From the NCBI GenBank assembly GCA_029861535.1, contig JAOTZC010000003.1, forward strand, positions 1-64,000: a DNA stretch of 64,000 nucleotides, given 5' to 3'. Positions 1 to 10,236 of this stretch are shown here, piece by piece. Below the pieces are notes generated by a model. That model worked only from the letters and a program-made list of their open reading frames with translations. It searched no databases and was not told the origin of the DNA. The DNA is from Gammaproteobacteria bacterium (GTDB lineage: Bacteria; Pseudomonadota; Gammaproteobacteria; Steroidobacterales; Woeseiaceae). Position 1 is the stretch's first letter. Each line of letters begins with the position of its first letter. The translations under genes were made by a program, and so were the position numbers.

Positions 1-142
1 TGAGATGGTGATGCCGGGCGACAACGTGCAGATGGTAGTGGACCTGATTGCGCCGATCGCGATGGAAGACGGCTTGCGCTTTGCTATCCGCGAGGGTGGC
101 CGTACCGTGGGCGCCGGTGTGGTGGCAAAGATTATTGAATAA
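1..142 (+). CDS. tuf: Elongation factor Tu, C-terminal fragment (truncated by window start)
   Basis: Frame starting at 2 reads [46 protein letters not shown], the canonical EF-Tu C-terminus, directly upstream of rpsJ. Confidence 0.97.
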   Translation, partial: EMVMPGDNVQMVVDLIAPIAMEDGLRFAIREGGRTVGAGVVAKIIE

Positions 143-149
143 CTTAATT

Positions 150-203
150 GGGGTCGGATCCCTTTTTCGCGACACGAACTTCGCGAAAAAGGGATCCGAC
201 CCC
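150..203. repeat. Perfect 22-bp inverted repeat (hairpin) between tuf and rpsJ
   Basis: GGGGTCGGATCCCTTTTTCGCG (150-171), 10-nt spacer, CGCGAAAAAGGGATCCGACCCC (182-203). Confidence 0.95.
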
Positions 204-228
204 AGCAGCAGAGACAAGGAATACTGAC

Positions 229-543
229 TTGGCAACGAACCAAAATATACGAATTCGCCTGAAGGCCTTCGACCATCGCCTGATCGACAATTCAGCACGT
301 GAGATCGTGGACACGGCCAGGCGCACCGGCGCCGCGGTCAAGGGGCCAATACCGCTGCCGATGAGAAAGGAGCGATATACAATCCTGATCTCACCGCACG
401 TCAACAAGGACGCGCGTGACCAGTACGAGATTCGTACCCACAAGCGCCTGATGGACATCGTCGACCCGACTGACAAGACCGTTGACGCACTAATGAAGTT
501 GGAATTGCCTGCGGGTGTCGACGTTCAAATAAAGCTCAACTAG
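229..543 (+). CDS. rpsJ: 30S ribosomal protein S10 (TTG start)
   Basis: [27 protein letters not shown]...; TTG at 229 preceded by AAGGA; the longer ORF from 148 translates the hairpin and is not S10-like. Confidence 0.95.
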   Translation: MATNQNIRIRLKAFDHRLIDNSAREIVDTARRTGAAVKGPIPLPMRKERYTILISPHVNKDARDQYEIRTHKRLMDIVDPTDKTVDALMKLELPAGVDVQIKLN

Positions 544-719
544 CGCGAAAACTGGCGAAACCGGCCAGCACCTCGCGCTGGCCGTTAGTCAGGTAAATGC
601 GGAGCGACGGCGCATTTCAACTAAAGTGAATGATTTCAATCACTTAGCATAATCGATACGAACGCATGAACGGCCCTGATTCGCGCGGCTCGCCGTAGCG
701 AGTTTGAGGTGGAAAAGGA

Positions 720-743
720 GCCCGAAAAGCCTTGTTTTCGGGC
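720..743. promoter_or_regulatory. 9-bp perfect palindrome GCCCGAAAA-gccttg-TTTTCGGGC in the rpsJ-rplC gap
   Basis: Direct inspection; overlaps candidate -35 TTGTTT (732-737). Confidence 0.6.
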
Positions 744-759
744 GATTTGTTTATATAAT
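732..759 (+). promoter_or_regulatory. Candidate sigma70 promoter upstream of rplC (TTGTTT-16 nt-TATAAT)
   Basis: TTGTTT 732-737, TATAAT 754-759, 16-nt spacer, in a ~600-bp intra-operon gap. Confidence 0.55.
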
Positions 760-995
760 TGCGGGCTCGCTGGATCAGGCCGGGCCGGGAGTCGGCCGGA
801 TTCAGAAAAGGCGTCACAAAGCACACGCTCTGTGGCGCTTAAGTTTAGGGTCGCCAGGAAACTGAGGGCGACACGGCAAATCCCGGAACGGCCGGGCCGG
901 ACAGATGATCGGGCCGGAGTATTGGGTCAGCCCAGGAGCTTAAAGAGAACAAGATGTTCTCGGCGATGGCTGGCCCTTTCGTGTGTCTGGAATAA

Positions 996-1058
996 GGGGA
1001 CATTCTGCTTTTTCGTGCTAGCCGTCTAAACGAGCGGCCGAAAAAGCAGAATGTCCCC
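996..1058. repeat. Perfect 20-bp inverted repeat (hairpin) between rpsJ and rplC
   Basis: GGGGACATTCTGCTTTTTCG (996-1015), 23-nt loop, CGAAAAAGCAGAATGTCCCC (1039-1058). Confidence 0.95.
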
Positions 1059-1144
1059 AAAACGCTTCAATCAATCGTAGTTGGAGCCGTTAGTGAGATA
1101 TTTACTTAGGCGTTGACCAATCGAAGTCAGCGTGGAGTTTGAAA

Positions 1145-1789
1145 ATGACGATGGGTCTTGTTGGCCGCAAATGCGGCATGACGCGTGTCTTTACGGATGA
1201 GGGTGAGTCGATCCCGGTAACCGTGATCGAGGCACAGCCGAACCGAATTACACAGGTGAAGACCGTCGACACGGACGGCTATCGCGCCCTGCAGGTATCT
1301 GCGGGCAGTCGCAAGGCCTCTCGCGTGTCTAAGCCTGAAGCCGGCCACTTCGCAAGCGCGAAGGTCGAAGCTGGCGACCTGGTGTCTGAATTCCGCCTGG
1401 ACGATGACGAAGAGGCGGAGTTTGAGCTTGGTTCAGAGGTCAATGTCGAGTTGTTTTCGGAAGGCCAAATAGTTGATGTCGTAGGAACAACAATCGGTAA
1501 GGGATTCGCGGGTACGGTAAAACGCCATAACTTCCACATGCAGGACGCAACGCACGGCAACTCTCTCGCGCATCGCGCGCCGGGTTCCATCGGACAAAAC
1601 CAAACGCCAGGTCGCGTTTTTAAAGGCAAGAAAATGTCCGGCCAAATGGGTAACGCACGTCGCACTGCGCAAAACCTCAAGGTGGTCCGCGTCGACACAG
1701 ATCGGAACTTGCTTCTGATTAGGGGCGCCGTCCCGGGCTCGAAAGGTGGTCGCGTCATCGTGCGTCCGGCTGTCAAAGCGAAAACTTAA
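1145..1789 (+). CDS. rplC: 50S ribosomal protein L3
   Basis: [29 protein letters not shown]...; L3 signature and operon position. Confidence 0.96.
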   Translation: MTMGLVGRKCGMTRVFTDEGESIPVTVIEAQPNRITQVKTVDTDGYRALQVSAGSRKASRVSKPEAGHFASAKVEAGDLVSEFRLDDDEEAEFELGSEVNVELFSEGQIVDVVGTTIGKGFAGTVKRHNFHMQDATHGNSLAHRAPGSIGQNQTPGRVFKGKKMSGQMGNARRTAQNLKVVRVDTDRNLLLIRGAVPGSKGGRVIVRPAVKAKT

Positions 1790-1800
1790 GGGTTGCCGCG

Positions 1801-2403
1801 ATGAAACTCAAAATGCAAGGCAAGGGTTCCGTTGATGTCGCCGAAACCGCGTTCGGCGCCAAATTCAATGAAGCGCTCGTTCATCAGGTCGTCACTGCGT
1901 ATCTCGCAGGCAGCCGTGCCGGAACGAAAAAACAAAAGAACCGTGCCTCCGCTCGTGGTGGTGGTACAAAGCCATGGCGCCAGAAAGGTACCGGCCGTGC
2001 TCGCGCGGGCACGATTCGCAGTCCGATCTGGGTCGGTGGCGGGCGTACTTTTGCCGCCAAGCCACGCGACTATAGCCAGAAGGTCAACAAAAAAATGTAT
2101 CGTGCAGCGCTGCGTTCAGTGCTGTCCGAGCTGATCCGCCAGGACCGTCTCGTCGTCGTCGAGTCACTACAGATCGATGCGCCGAAAACAAAACTGCTGG
2201 CAACCAAACTCAAGGAGTTGGAGCTGGACAGCGTATTGATTTTGAACGAGGCGTTCGACGAAAAGCTTTACCTTGCAGCGCGCAATCTGCCGGATGTTGG
2301 CATTTGCGATGTAGCCGCAATGGATCCGGTCGTGTTAATCCGCTTCGACAAGGTGCTGATCACGCTGCCGGCGTTGAAGCTGATTGAGGAGCGTCTGTCA
2401 TGA
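1801..2403 (+). CDS. rplD: 50S ribosomal protein L4
   Basis: ORF with L4 core ...[35 protein letters not shown]... Confidence 0.97.
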   Translation: MKLKMQGKGSVDVAETAFGAKFNEALVHQVVTAYLAGSRAGTKKQKNRASARGGGTKPWRQKGTGRARAGTIRSPIWVGGGRTFAAKPRDYSQKVNKKMYRAALRSVLSELIRQDRLVVVESLQIDAPKTKLLATKLKELELDSVLILNEAFDEKLYLAARNLPDVGICDVAAMDPVVLIRFDKVLITLPALKLIEERLS

Positions 2404-2708
2404 GTCGAGCTTCTCACAATGAGCGCCTGATGACGGTCATTCGCGGTCCGCACCTTTCTGAAAAGGCGCATTTGGCAGCGGAGAACAATCAGGTCGTCTT
2501 GAAAGTTCGTACCGACGCCAATAAGACCGAGATTCGTCAGGCGGTTGAGCTGCTATTTGAGGTCAAGGTTGACGATGTCAAGGTCGTCAATGTCAAAGGC
2601 AAGAACAAGCGCTTCGGACAGACACAAGGTCGTCGTTCGGATTGGAAAAAAGCGTACGTAAAGCTCGCTGAAGGCAGTTCCCTCGATGCCTTCCTGGGCG
2701 CGGAATAA
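2400..2708 (+). CDS. rplW: 50S ribosomal protein L23
   Basis: ...[24 protein letters not shown]...; overlaps the rplD stop. Confidence 0.96.
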   Translation: MSRASHNERLMTVIRGPHLSEKAHLAAENNQVVLKVRTDANKTEIRQAVELLFEVKVDDVKVVNVKGKNKRFGQTQGRRSDWKKAYVKLAEGSSLDAFLGAE

Positions 2709-2731
2709 GCCGCGAATAAGGATTAGCGATC

Positions 2732-3562
2732 ATGTCACTGCATAAAGCAAAACCGACATCGGCAGGACGACGTTTCGTCGTCAGCGTCAAGACGTCCGGT
2801 CTGCACAAAGGCAAGCCGCATGCGGCACTGCTCGACAAAAAGACGTCGAAGGGCGGACGCAATAACAATGGCCGCATTACGGTTCGTCATCAGGGCGGTG
2901 GTCACAAGCAGCGTTATCGGATCATCGATTTCAAGCGTGATAAGGATGGTATTCCTGGCGTTGTCGAGCGCCTCGAATACGATCCGAACCGCAGCGCTCA
3001 TATCGCGCTGATCAAGTACGCGGACGGTGAACGTCGCTACATCCTGGCGCCGAAAGGCATCAGGCAAGGTGCGCCGATTATGAGTGGCGAGGAAGCACCG
3101 ATTAAATCCGGTAACGCGCTGCCACTAAAGGCAATCCCGGTCGGTACCGTAATCCACAACATTGAAATGAAGCCCGGCAAAGGCGGACAGCTCGTTCGTT
3201 CGGCCGGCGCTGCCGCTCAACTCGCTGCTCGCGAGGGTGTCTACGCGACGCTGCGCCTGCGCTCGGGCGAAACGCGCAAGATCCATGCGGACTGCCGCGC
3301 GACGATCGGCGAAGTTGGCCACGGTGAGCACAATTTGCGCAAGCTCGGCAAAGCCGGCGCCAATCGATGGCGCGGTGTGCGCCCGACGGTTCGTGGCGTT
3401 GCGATGAATCCTGTCGATCATCCGCATGGCGGTGGTGAAGGTCGTACGTCAGGCGGTCGTCACCCGGTCAGCCCATGGGGTACGCCAACCAAGGGCGCCA
3501 AGACGCGAAAGAACAAGCGTACGGACAATATGATTGTCCGTCGCCGTAAACGAAAAAAGTAA
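2732..3562 (+). CDS. rplB: 50S ribosomal protein L2
   Basis: ...[28 protein letters not shown]...[25 protein letters not shown]... Confidence 0.98.
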   Translation: MSLHKAKPTSAGRRFVVSVKTSGLHKGKPHAALLDKKTSKGGRNNNGRITVRHQGGGHKQRYRIIDFKRDKDGIPGVVERLEYDPNRSAHIALIKYADGERRYILAPKGIRQGAPIMSGEEAPIKSGNALPLKAIPVGTVIHNIEMKPGKGGQLVRSAGAAAQLAAREGVYATLRLRSGETRKIHADCRATIGEVGHGEHNLRKLGKAGANRWRGVRPTVRGVAMNPVDHPHGGGEGRTSGGRHPVSPWGTPTKGAKTRKNKRTDNMIVRRRKRKK

Positions 3563-3634
3563 GTTAGACACAAACGGCAATGCACTGACCACTTCGTGCC
3601 AGTGACTGCCAAGAGAAGGGAAGGATCAGTTTAG

Positions 3635-3907
3635 ATGCCACGCAGTGTAAGAAAAGGGCCGTTCGTCGACACACATTTGGCGAAAAAAGTTGCCGAGGCA
3701 GCCGCAAAGAATGATCGCCGACCGATCAAGACTTGGTCGCGCCGCTCGATGGTACTGCCCGACATGGTTGGGCTGACTATTGCCGTGCACAACGGTCGTC
3801 AGCATGTGCCGGTATTGATTTCCGAAAACATGGTCGGTCACAAACTTGGCGAGTTTGCGCAGACCCGTACCTTCCGCGGTCACTCCGGTGATCGCAAGAC
3901 TAAGTAA
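3635..3907 (+). CDS. rpsS: 30S ribosomal protein S19
   Basis: [19 protein letters not shown]... Confidence 0.98.
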   Translation: MPRSVRKGPFVDTHLAKKVAEAAAKNDRRPIKTWSRRSMVLPDMVGLTIAVHNGRQHVPVLISENMVGHKLGEFAQTRTFRGHSGDRKTK

Positions 3908-3920
3908 GTCGAAGGAGTCG

Positions 3921-4259
3921 ATGAATATGCAAGTTGCAGCAACACTTCGATATGCGCGTGTGTCACCGCAGAAGTGCCGACTCGTGGCCGATGTCATTCG
4001 CGGTAAGACTGTTGATGATGCGCTGCGTGCATTGACTTTTTCGCCAAAGAAAAGTGCCCGTATCGTGAAAAAAGTCCTAGAGTCAGCGATTGCTAACGCC
4101 GAACACAACCTCGGTGCGGATATCGACGAACTTAAAGTATCGACGATCGAAGTTAACGAAGCGCCGACGTTTCGACGCTATCGGGCTCGCGCAAAAGGTC
4201 GCGGTGCACGGATCATCAAGAGAAACAGTCACATCACCATTCGCGTCGGCGACGAGTAA
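3921..4259 (+). CDS. rplV: 50S ribosomal protein L22
   Basis: [29 protein letters not shown]...; ATG 3921 with GAAGGAG SD. Confidence 0.96.
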   Translation: MNMQVAATLRYARVSPQKCRLVADVIRGKTVDDALRALTFSPKKSARIVKKVLESAIANAEHNLGADIDELKVSTIEVNEAPTFRRYRARAKGRGARIIKRNSHITIRVGDE

Positions 4260-4264
4260 ATAGT

Positions 4265-4957
4265 ATGGGTCAGAAAGTACATCCAACCGGTATTCGCCTG
4301 GGCATCGTCAAAGACTGGGCTTCCAAATGGTACGCCGACACGAAGACGTTTCCCGAGTACGTCAAGACGGATCACGAAGTGCGCGTATTCATCAAGAAAA
4401 AGCTCAAGGATGCGTCGGTTAGCCGAATCACGATCGAACGGCCAGCTAAGAAAGCCAACATTACGATCTTTACGGCACGTCCGGGCATCGTTATCGGTAA
4501 GAAAGGCGAGGACATCGAGAAGCTTCGCGCTGAGTTGTCCCACATGATTGGCATGCACATTAATGATGTGCGTATCAACATCAATGAAGTTCGCAAGCCC
4601 GAACTTGATGCACAGCTAGTGGCTGAAGGCATCGCCCAACAGCTTGAACGTCGCGTAATGTTTCGACGTGCAATGAAACGCGCTGTCACTAATACGATGC
4701 GTGTTGGTGCCGAAGGAATCAAGGTCAAGGTCGGTGGCCGCCTGAACGGGGCGGAAATTGCTCGTTCGGAATGGTATCGCGAGGGCCGGGTCCCGCTGCA
4801 TACGTTGCGCGCTGACATCGACTACGGCGTCGCAGAAGCGCAGACGACATACGGCGTCATAGGCGTGAAGGTTTGGATTTTTAAGGGTGAGATTTTTGAC
4901 AAGCCCGAACCGGCACCGGCAGAGGTCGCCGAGGCGGCGGGCGGCGGGCGTTCTTAA
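4265..4957 (+). CDS. rpsC: 30S ribosomal protein S3
   Basis: [27 protein letters not shown]... Confidence 0.98.
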   Translation: MGQKVHPTGIRLGIVKDWASKWYADTKTFPEYVKTDHEVRVFIKKKLKDASVSRITIERPAKKANITIFTARPGIVIGKKGEDIEKLRAELSHMIGMHINDVRININEVRKPELDAQLVAEGIAQQLERRVMFRRAMKRAVTNTMRVGAEGIKVKVGGRLNGAEIARSEWYREGRVPLHTLRADIDYGVAEAQTTYGVIGVKVWIFKGEIFDKPEPAPAEVAEAAGGGRS

Positions 4958-4982
4958 CAGAGCCGCGCTATAGGACAGAGAG

Positions 4983-5396
4983 ATGTTACAGCCTAAACGT
5001 ACAAAGTTTCGCAAGCAGCACAAGGGCCGCAATCGTGGTCTGGCCATTCGTGGTAGTTCGGTTTCCTTCGGCGAGTTCGGTCTAAAGGCAACCGGCCGCG
5101 GACGCATGACCGCGCGGCAGATCGAGGCTGGTCGTCGAGCGATGACGAGGCACATCAAGCGCGGTGGCAAGATCTGGATTCGGGTTTTCCCCGACAAACC
5201 AATTACCAAGAAACCGCTCGAGGTTCGTCAAGGTAAGGGCAAGGGCAATGTCGAGTACTGGGTATGCCAGATTCAGCCCGGTCGTATGCTTTACGAAATG
5301 GAAGGCGTGACGGAAGACGTGGCGCGCGAAGCGTTTCGCCTTGCCGCCGCGAAATTGCCGTTCGCGACGCAGTTTGTCTCCAGGCAGGTGATGTAA
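4983..5396 (+). CDS. rplP: 50S ribosomal protein L16
   Basis: [19 protein letters not shown]... Confidence 0.98.
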   Translation: MLQPKRTKFRKQHKGRNRGLAIRGSSVSFGEFGLKATGRGRMTARQIEAGRRAMTRHIKRGGKIWIRVFPDKPITKKPLEVRQGKGKGNVEYWVCQIQPGRMLYEMEGVTEDVAREAFRLAAAKLPFATQFVSRQVM

Positions 5397-5614
5397 TGGA
5401 AGCTCAGGATCTTCGCAAAAAATCGGTTGACGAGCTTAACGAAGAGCTGGTGGCGCTTAGGCGTGAGCAGTTCAATCTGCGTATGCAGCAAGCGACAGGC
5501 GAGCTGCCACGTCACACTGAGCATGGTCGCGTGAGAAAAGACATTGCGCGGGTCAAGACAGTTCTATCAGAGCTGACACGTCCGGCGAACAAAAAAACAG
5601 GTAAGAAGAAATGA
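5396..5614 (+). CDS. rpmC: 50S ribosomal protein L29
   Basis: TAATG overlap with rpl[38 protein letters not shown]... Confidence 0.95.
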   Translation: MEAQDLRKKSVDELNEELVALRREQFNLRMQQATGELPRHTEHGRVRKDIARVKTVLSELTRPANKKTGKKK

Positions 5615-5877
5615 GTGAAGACAAGAAGTCTCAGCGCACAGAAATTGGCCGCGTTGTCAGTGACAAAATGGACAAGACTGTATCGGTTGCCATCGAGCGC
5701 ATGATTAAGCACCCGGCATATGGCAAATACATTCGCCGGACGTCAAAGGTGCTTGCACATGATGCAGCAAACGAATGCAAGCCGGGCGATCGCGTCACGA
5801 TATCCGAGGTCAAGCCGATTTCGAAGAACAAGGCGTGGACTGTCGTCAACGTTATTGAGCGTGCGGCGGACCGCTAA
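5611..5877 (+). CDS. rpsQ: 30S ribosomal protein S17
   Basis: ...[32 protein letters not shown]... Confidence 0.97.
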   Translation: MSEDKKSQRTEIGRVVSDKMDKTVSVAIERMIKHPAYGKYIRRTSKVLAHDAANECKPGDRVTISEVKPISKNKAWTVVNVIERAADR

Positions 5878-5895
5878 AAATTCAGGAATGCAGTC

Positions 5896-6264
5896 ATGAT
5901 TCAGATGCAGACAGTTCTCGATGCGGCAGACAACTCCGGTGCGCGGCGTGTGCAGTGCATAAAGGTGCTCGGCGGCTCGAAGCGTCGATATGCCAACGTC
6001 GGCGACGTCATCAAGGTTAGCGTCAAGGACGCGATCCCGCGCGGGAAGGTCAAAAAGGGTGAGATATATAACGCCGTTGTCGTCCGCACGCGAAAGGGTG
6101 TACGCCGCAAGGACGGTTCGCTGATTCGCTTCGATGGTAACGCCGCAGTACTTTTGAACGCGCGCCTGGAACCCATCGGCACTCGAATTTTCGGTCCGGT
6201 GACGCGTGAACTGCGCACCAACCGCTTTATGAAGATTATTTCGCTGGCACCTGAGGTCCTTTAG
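5896..6264 (+). CDS. rplN: 50S ribosomal protein L14
   Basis: [33 protein letters not shown]... Confidence 0.98.
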   Translation: MIQMQTVLDAADNSGARRVQCIKVLGGSKRRYANVGDVIKVSVKDAIPRGKVKKGEIYNAVVVRTRKGVRRKDGSLIRFDGNAAVLLNARLEPIGTRIFGPVTRELRTNRFMKIISLAPEVL

Positions 6265-6289
6265 GGTCCTCGGCAAGACGGTTAAGTTT

Positions 6290-6604
6290 ATGAACAAGAT
6301 CAAAAAAGGCGACGAGGTTATCGTTAGAACTGGCAAGGACAAGGGCCGTCGCGGCACTGTCCTGCAGGTATTCAAGGATGGACGTGTGCTCGTTGAGGGA
6401 GTCAATCTTGCTAAAAAGCACGTCAAGCCAAACCCAAATATCGGTGAGCCGGGCGGGATTCAGGATAAGGCAATGCCGCTGGACATATCGAACGTGTTGG
6501 TTTTCAACCAGAAGTCGAAGCGGGGTGAGCGTGTCGGCTTTCGAGTTGAAAAAGACGGCAGCAAGGTTCGCGTGTTCAGGAACGGCGACGTGGTAGATAT
6601 TTAA
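6290..6604 (+). CDS. rplX: 50S ribosomal protein L24
   Basis: [27 protein letters not shown]... Confidence 0.97.
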   Translation: MNKIKKGDEVIVRTGKDKGRRGTVLQVFKDGRVLVEGVNLAKKHVKPNPNIGEPGGIQDKAMPLDISNVLVFNQKSKRGERVGFRVEKDGSKVRVFRNGDVVDI

Positions 6605-6666
6605 GAGCTTCTATCGGCAATACACATGGTGCAAGCGCAAGTGATTGGCATAAAGAGATACTAGAA

Positions 6667-7206
6667 ATGGCACGTTTACAGGAAAAATTTGATACGGAAC
6701 TGGCGGGTGAGATCCAGAAGAAACTGGGACTCAACAATCCGATGCAGGTGCCGAAAATCACGAAGATCACGCTGAATATGGGCGTGGGTGAGGCTGTGGC
6801 CGACAAAAAGGTCCTCGAGAATGCACGTGCAGACATGGAGAAGATCGCCGGCCAGAAGCCGATTATTCGAATAGCCCGCAAGTCAGTCGCTACCTTCAAG
6901 ATCCGCGAGGATTTTCCGATCGGTTGCAAAGTCACGCTGCGACGTGAGCGCATGTATGAGTTCCTTGACCGGCTCGTGAATATTGCTATCCCGCGTATCC
7001 GCGACTTTCGTGGATTGAATCCGAAATCGTTTGACCGGCAGGGTAACTACAGCATCGGTGTCCAGGAACAGATCATTTTCCCGGAAATCAATTACGACGA
7101 GGTTGATGCGCTGCGTGGCTTGGATATTACGATCACGACAAGCGCACGAAATCCCGAGCAAGGTCGTGCGCTTTTGGACGCGTTCAACTTCCCGTTCAAG
7201 AAATAG
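6667..7206 (+). CDS. rplE: 50S ribosomal protein L5
   Basis: ...[21 protein letters not shown]...[18 protein letters not shown]... Confidence 0.98.
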   Translation: MARLQEKFDTELAGEIQKKLGLNNPMQVPKITKITLNMGVGEAVADKKVLENARADMEKIAGQKPIIRIARKSVATFKIREDFPIGCKVTLRRERMYEFLDRLVNIAIPRIRDFRGLNPKSFDRQGNYSIGVQEQIIFPEINYDEVDALRGLDITITTSARNPEQGRALLDAFNFPFKK

Positions 7207-7294
7207 CAAGAGATGATTTTGAGGAGTCGACTGATCTTTTTTCGGCACCACTTCGACACGAATTATGCAATACGAGATATGAGTACTAATTGAA

Positions 7295-7600
7295 ATGGCC
7301 AAGACGTCGATGATTCAACGCGAATTGAAGCGCGAGAAGCTCGTTGCAAAGTACGCTAAGAAGCGCACTGAGCTTAAGGCGATCATACGCAATATTAACA
7401 GCAGCGAAGACGAGCGAGCGGTAGCACAGGCAAAGCTGAACGCGATGCCTCGAGACTCTAGCCCAACGCGGCAGCGCAGTCGCTGTGCAATCACCGGGCG
7501 TCCGCATGGCGTCTATAAAAAGTTTGGCCTGGGCCGTAACAAGCTTCGTGAAGCAGCCATGAAGGGTGAGATTCCTGGGCTGACCAAGGCGAGCTGGTAG
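7295..7600 (+). CDS. rpsN: 30S ribosomal protein S14 (long form without zinc ribbon)
   Basis: [24 protein letters not shown]...[26 protein letters not shown]... Confidence 0.97.
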   Translation: MAKTSMIQRELKREKLVAKYAKKRTELKAIIRNINSSEDERAVAQAKLNAMPRDSSPTRQRSRCAITGRPHGVYKKFGLGRNKLREAAMKGEIPGLTKASW

Positions 7601-7614
7601 GCGGAGAAAGAATT

Positions 7615-8010
7615 ATGAGTATGACGGACCCAATTGCAGACATGTTGACACGAATTCGTAACGGCCAGAACGCGCGCAAAGTAAGCGTGTCCATGCCAGC
7701 TTCGAACGCGAAGACAGCGGTCGCAAAGGTATTGAAAGACGAAGGCTACATCACCGATTACTCGACGGACGGGGACGCCGCAGCCAAGTCCCTGAAGGTC
7801 GAACTCAAATATTTCGAGGGTGTGCCCGTTATTGAGAATATTCAGCGTGCCAGCAAGCCGGGTTTGAGAATCTACCGCGGCAAAGATGATTTGCCCAAGG
7901 TGCTCGGTGGTCTTGGTGTGGCAATCGTGTCGACATCTGCCGGCGTCATGAGCGATCGCCAAGCGCGCGAGAAAGGTATCGGTGGTGAGCTCATTTGCAT
8001 CGTGTCCTGA
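7615..8010 (+). CDS. rpsH: 30S ribosomal protein S8
   Basis: [20 protein letters not shown]... Confidence 0.97.
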   Translation: MSMTDPIADMLTRIRNGQNARKVSVSMPASNAKTAVAKVLKDEGYITDYSTDGDAAAKSLKVELKYFEGVPVIENIQRASKPGLRIYRGKDDLPKVLGGLGVAIVSTSAGVMSDRQAREKGIGGELICIVS

Positions 8011-8040
8011 TGCGAAGACTTACCGAGAAGAGACAAGGCT

Positions 8041-8574
8041 ATGTCAAGAGTTGCTAAGACACCGCTTGAGCTGCCTAAGGGCGTTGAGTTCAAGCAGGAA
8101 GGTAATGTTGTTACGTTGAAGGGCGGCAAAGGCGCGCTATCACTTGAATTGAATAACGAAGTGACGCTCACGCACGAAGACGGCGTATTGCAGGTTGCGC
8201 CGCGTTCGGGTTCGCGTTTCTCCATAGCGATCGCCGGAACGATGCGATCGTTGCTTGCCAACATGGCACAAGGTGTTACTGAGGGATTTGAGTGCAAGTT
8301 AGAGCTGATCGGCGTTGGTTATCGCGCGCAGGCACAGGGTAACAAACTGAATCTTACCTTGGGTTTTTCGCATCCGGTCGTGCACGACGTACCTGAGGGC
8401 GTCACGGTCGAGACCCCAAGTCAGACTGAGATCGTTGTCAGAGGCGCCGACAAGCAGAAAGTCGGTCAGGTCGCCGCCGAGATTCGCGGGTACCGTCCGC
8501 CCGAGCCCTACAAAGGTAAAGGTGTCCGCTACGCCGATGAACGCGTCGTACTGAAGGAAGCGAAAAAGAAATAG
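8041..8574 (+). CDS. rplF: 50S ribosomal protein L6
   Basis: [17 protein letters not shown]...[23 protein letters not shown]. Confidence 0.97.
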   Translation: MSRVAKTPLELPKGVEFKQEGNVVTLKGGKGALSLELNNEVTLTHEDGVLQVAPRSGSRFSIAIAGTMRSLLANMAQGVTEGFECKLELIGVGYRAQAQGNKLNLTLGFSHPVVHDVPEGVTVETPSQTEIVVRGADKQKVGQVAAEIRGYRPPEPYKGKGVRYADERVVLKEAKKK

Positions 8575-8639
8575 GCGTCAAAGGAAATTGAGCAATAGAA
8601 AAGTAAGCAACAGAGAAGTAAGTCGGAAAGGCTAGGAAC

Positions 8640-8999
8640 ATGAAGCTGGACAAAAAACAAAATCGTCTGCGCCGCGCTCGTAAGAGTCGCGCCAAGATTC
8701 GCGAGCTCGCAGTGAACCGCCTGAGCGTTCACCGTACGCCGCAGCATATCTACGCGCAGATCATAGGTGCCCAAGGCGGAGCCGTACTCGCATCAGCGTC
8801 GACGCTCGAGACGGAAGTACGTAAGGGTGTGAAAAACGGCGGCAACGTCGAAGCAGCGGCTATCATTGGCGCGCGCATTGCTGAGAAGGCAAAAGCGGCT
8901 GGAATCGATACCGTGGCGTTCGATCGTTCCGGATTTCGTTATCACGGGCGTGTCAAGGCCTTGGCTGACGCCGCACGTGAAGCGGGCCTCAAGTTTTAA
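8640..8999 (+). CDS. rplR: 50S ribosomal protein L18
   Basis: [42 protein letters not shown]... Confidence 0.97.
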   Translation: MKLDKKQNRLRRARKSRAKIRELAVNRLSVHRTPQHIYAQIIGAQGGAVLASASTLETEVRKGVKNGGNVEAAAIIGARIAEKAKAAGIDTVAFDRSGFRYHGRVKALADAAREAGLKF

Positions 9000-9013
9000 G
9001 GCGAGCAAAAACA

Positions 9014-9520
9014 ATGGCAAGAAATGAACATGCACAGCAAAGCGATGACCTGATTGAAAAGTTGGTCACCGTCAATCGCGTCGCGAAAGTTGTTAAAGGC
9101 GGTCGTCAGTTTGGCTTCACGGCACTTACGGTTGTCGGCGATGGCCAGGGTCAGGTCGGATTTGGTTACGGCAAGGCACGAGAAGTACCGATCGCGATTC
9201 AGAAGGCTATGCAAAATGCGCGCAAGAACATGATTACAGTTAACCTGAACAACGACACGTTGCAGTATGCGAAAAAGGGCCGGCACGGTGCCACGCTCGT
9301 CTACATGCAACCTGCATCTGATGGTACCGGCGTTATCGCCGGCGGTGCGATGCGCGCCGTGTTCGAATGCGCCGGTGTTCGTAACGTACTTGCCAAGAGC
9401 TATGGCTCTCGGAACCCGATCAACGTTGTTCGCGCAACGATCAGGGCGCTGTCGGAAATTCATTCGCCGCAGGCGATCGCCGCCAAGCGCGGCAAGAAAG
9501 TTAAGGAAATCGTGGCCTGA
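9014..9520 (+). CDS. rpsE: 30S ribosomal protein S5
   Basis: ...[49 protein letters not shown]... Confidence 0.98.
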   Translation: MARNEHAQQSDDLIEKLVTVNRVAKVVKGGRQFGFTALTVVGDGQGQVGFGYGKAREVPIAIQKAMQNARKNMITVNLNNDTLQYAKKGRHGATLVYMQPASDGTGVIAGGAMRAVFECAGVRNVLAKSYGSRNPINVVRATIRALSEIHSPQAIAAKRGKKVKEIVA

Positions 9521-9570
9521 TGCTGCGATCTTAGAAGAGAAACAGTAGAGATAACAGAGACTTAAGTACC

Positions 9571-9759
9571 ATGGCGAGTCCAAAAGAATTGAAGGTGACG
9601 CTGGTCAAGAGCAAACATGGGCGGCTGAAAAGTCACAAAGCCTGTGTTGCTGGACTCGGTCTTCGCAAAATCCACCAGACCGTGACGGTCAAGGATACGC
9701 CGGAGAATCGCGGCATGATCAATCGTATTTCGTACCTGGTCTCGGTAGAGGAAGGCTGA
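9571..9759 (+). CDS. rpmD: 50S ribosomal protein L30
   Basis: [38 protein letters not shown]... Confidence 0.96.
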   Translation: MASPKELKVTLVKSKHGRLKSHKACVAGLGLRKIHQTVTVKDTPENRGMINRISYLVSVEEG

Positions 9760-9760
9760 C

Positions 9761-10195
9761 ATGAGACTCAACGAACTGTCGCCCGGCTCGGGCGCAAAAA
9801 AGACCGGCAAACGTTTCGGACGCGGTCATTCGGCGGGCCAGGGCAAGACCAGCGGCCGTGGCCAAAAGGGCCAGCATTCCCGTTCAGGTGGTTATCACAA
9901 AGTGGGATTCGAGGGCGGCCAAATGCCGCTACAGCGTCGTTTGCCAAAAGTCGGCTTCCGCTCGCGAATGGCTAAAAAGACGGCTGAACTGCGTCTGCAT
10001 GAACTCGCAATTCCTGACGCAAAGGTCATCGATCTCGACGTGCTGAAAAGCCTGCGCCTGATTCCGTCCTTTACGAAAAAGGTCAAAGTTATTTTGTCGG
10101 GCGAGCTCGACAAGGCGGTGAAGCTCAAAGGCATCGCTGTCACTAAAGGTGCGCGTGCAGCCATCGAAAAAGCTGGCGGCAGTATCGAAGCGTAA
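9761..10195 (+). CDS. rplO: 50S ribosomal protein L15
   Basis: [44 protein letters not shown]... Confidence 0.97.
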   Translation: MRLNELSPGSGAKKTGKRFGRGHSAGQGKTSGRGQKGQHSRSGGYHKVGFEGGQMPLQRRLPKVGFRSRMAKKTAELRLHELAIPDAKVIDLDVLKSLRLIPSFTKKVKVILSGELDKAVKLKGIAVTKGARAAIEKAGGSIEA

Positions 10196-10236
10196 ATGTT
10201 TATCGTAATTGATAGTTAGGTTAACTGGGAACAAAC

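Noticed and set aside
709-1029. 106-aa ORF in the rpsJ-rplC gap (and antisense ORFs 636-824, 845-1060)
   Set aside because: Runs through the promoter, palindromes and hairpin; composition not protein-like; no credible RBS.
150-1058. The GGGG-type hairpins considered as ordinary rho-independent terminators
   Set aside because: Arms are longer than typical, T-runs lie inside the arms rather than after the stem, and the positions are within an essential operon; treated as repeat/structured elements instead.
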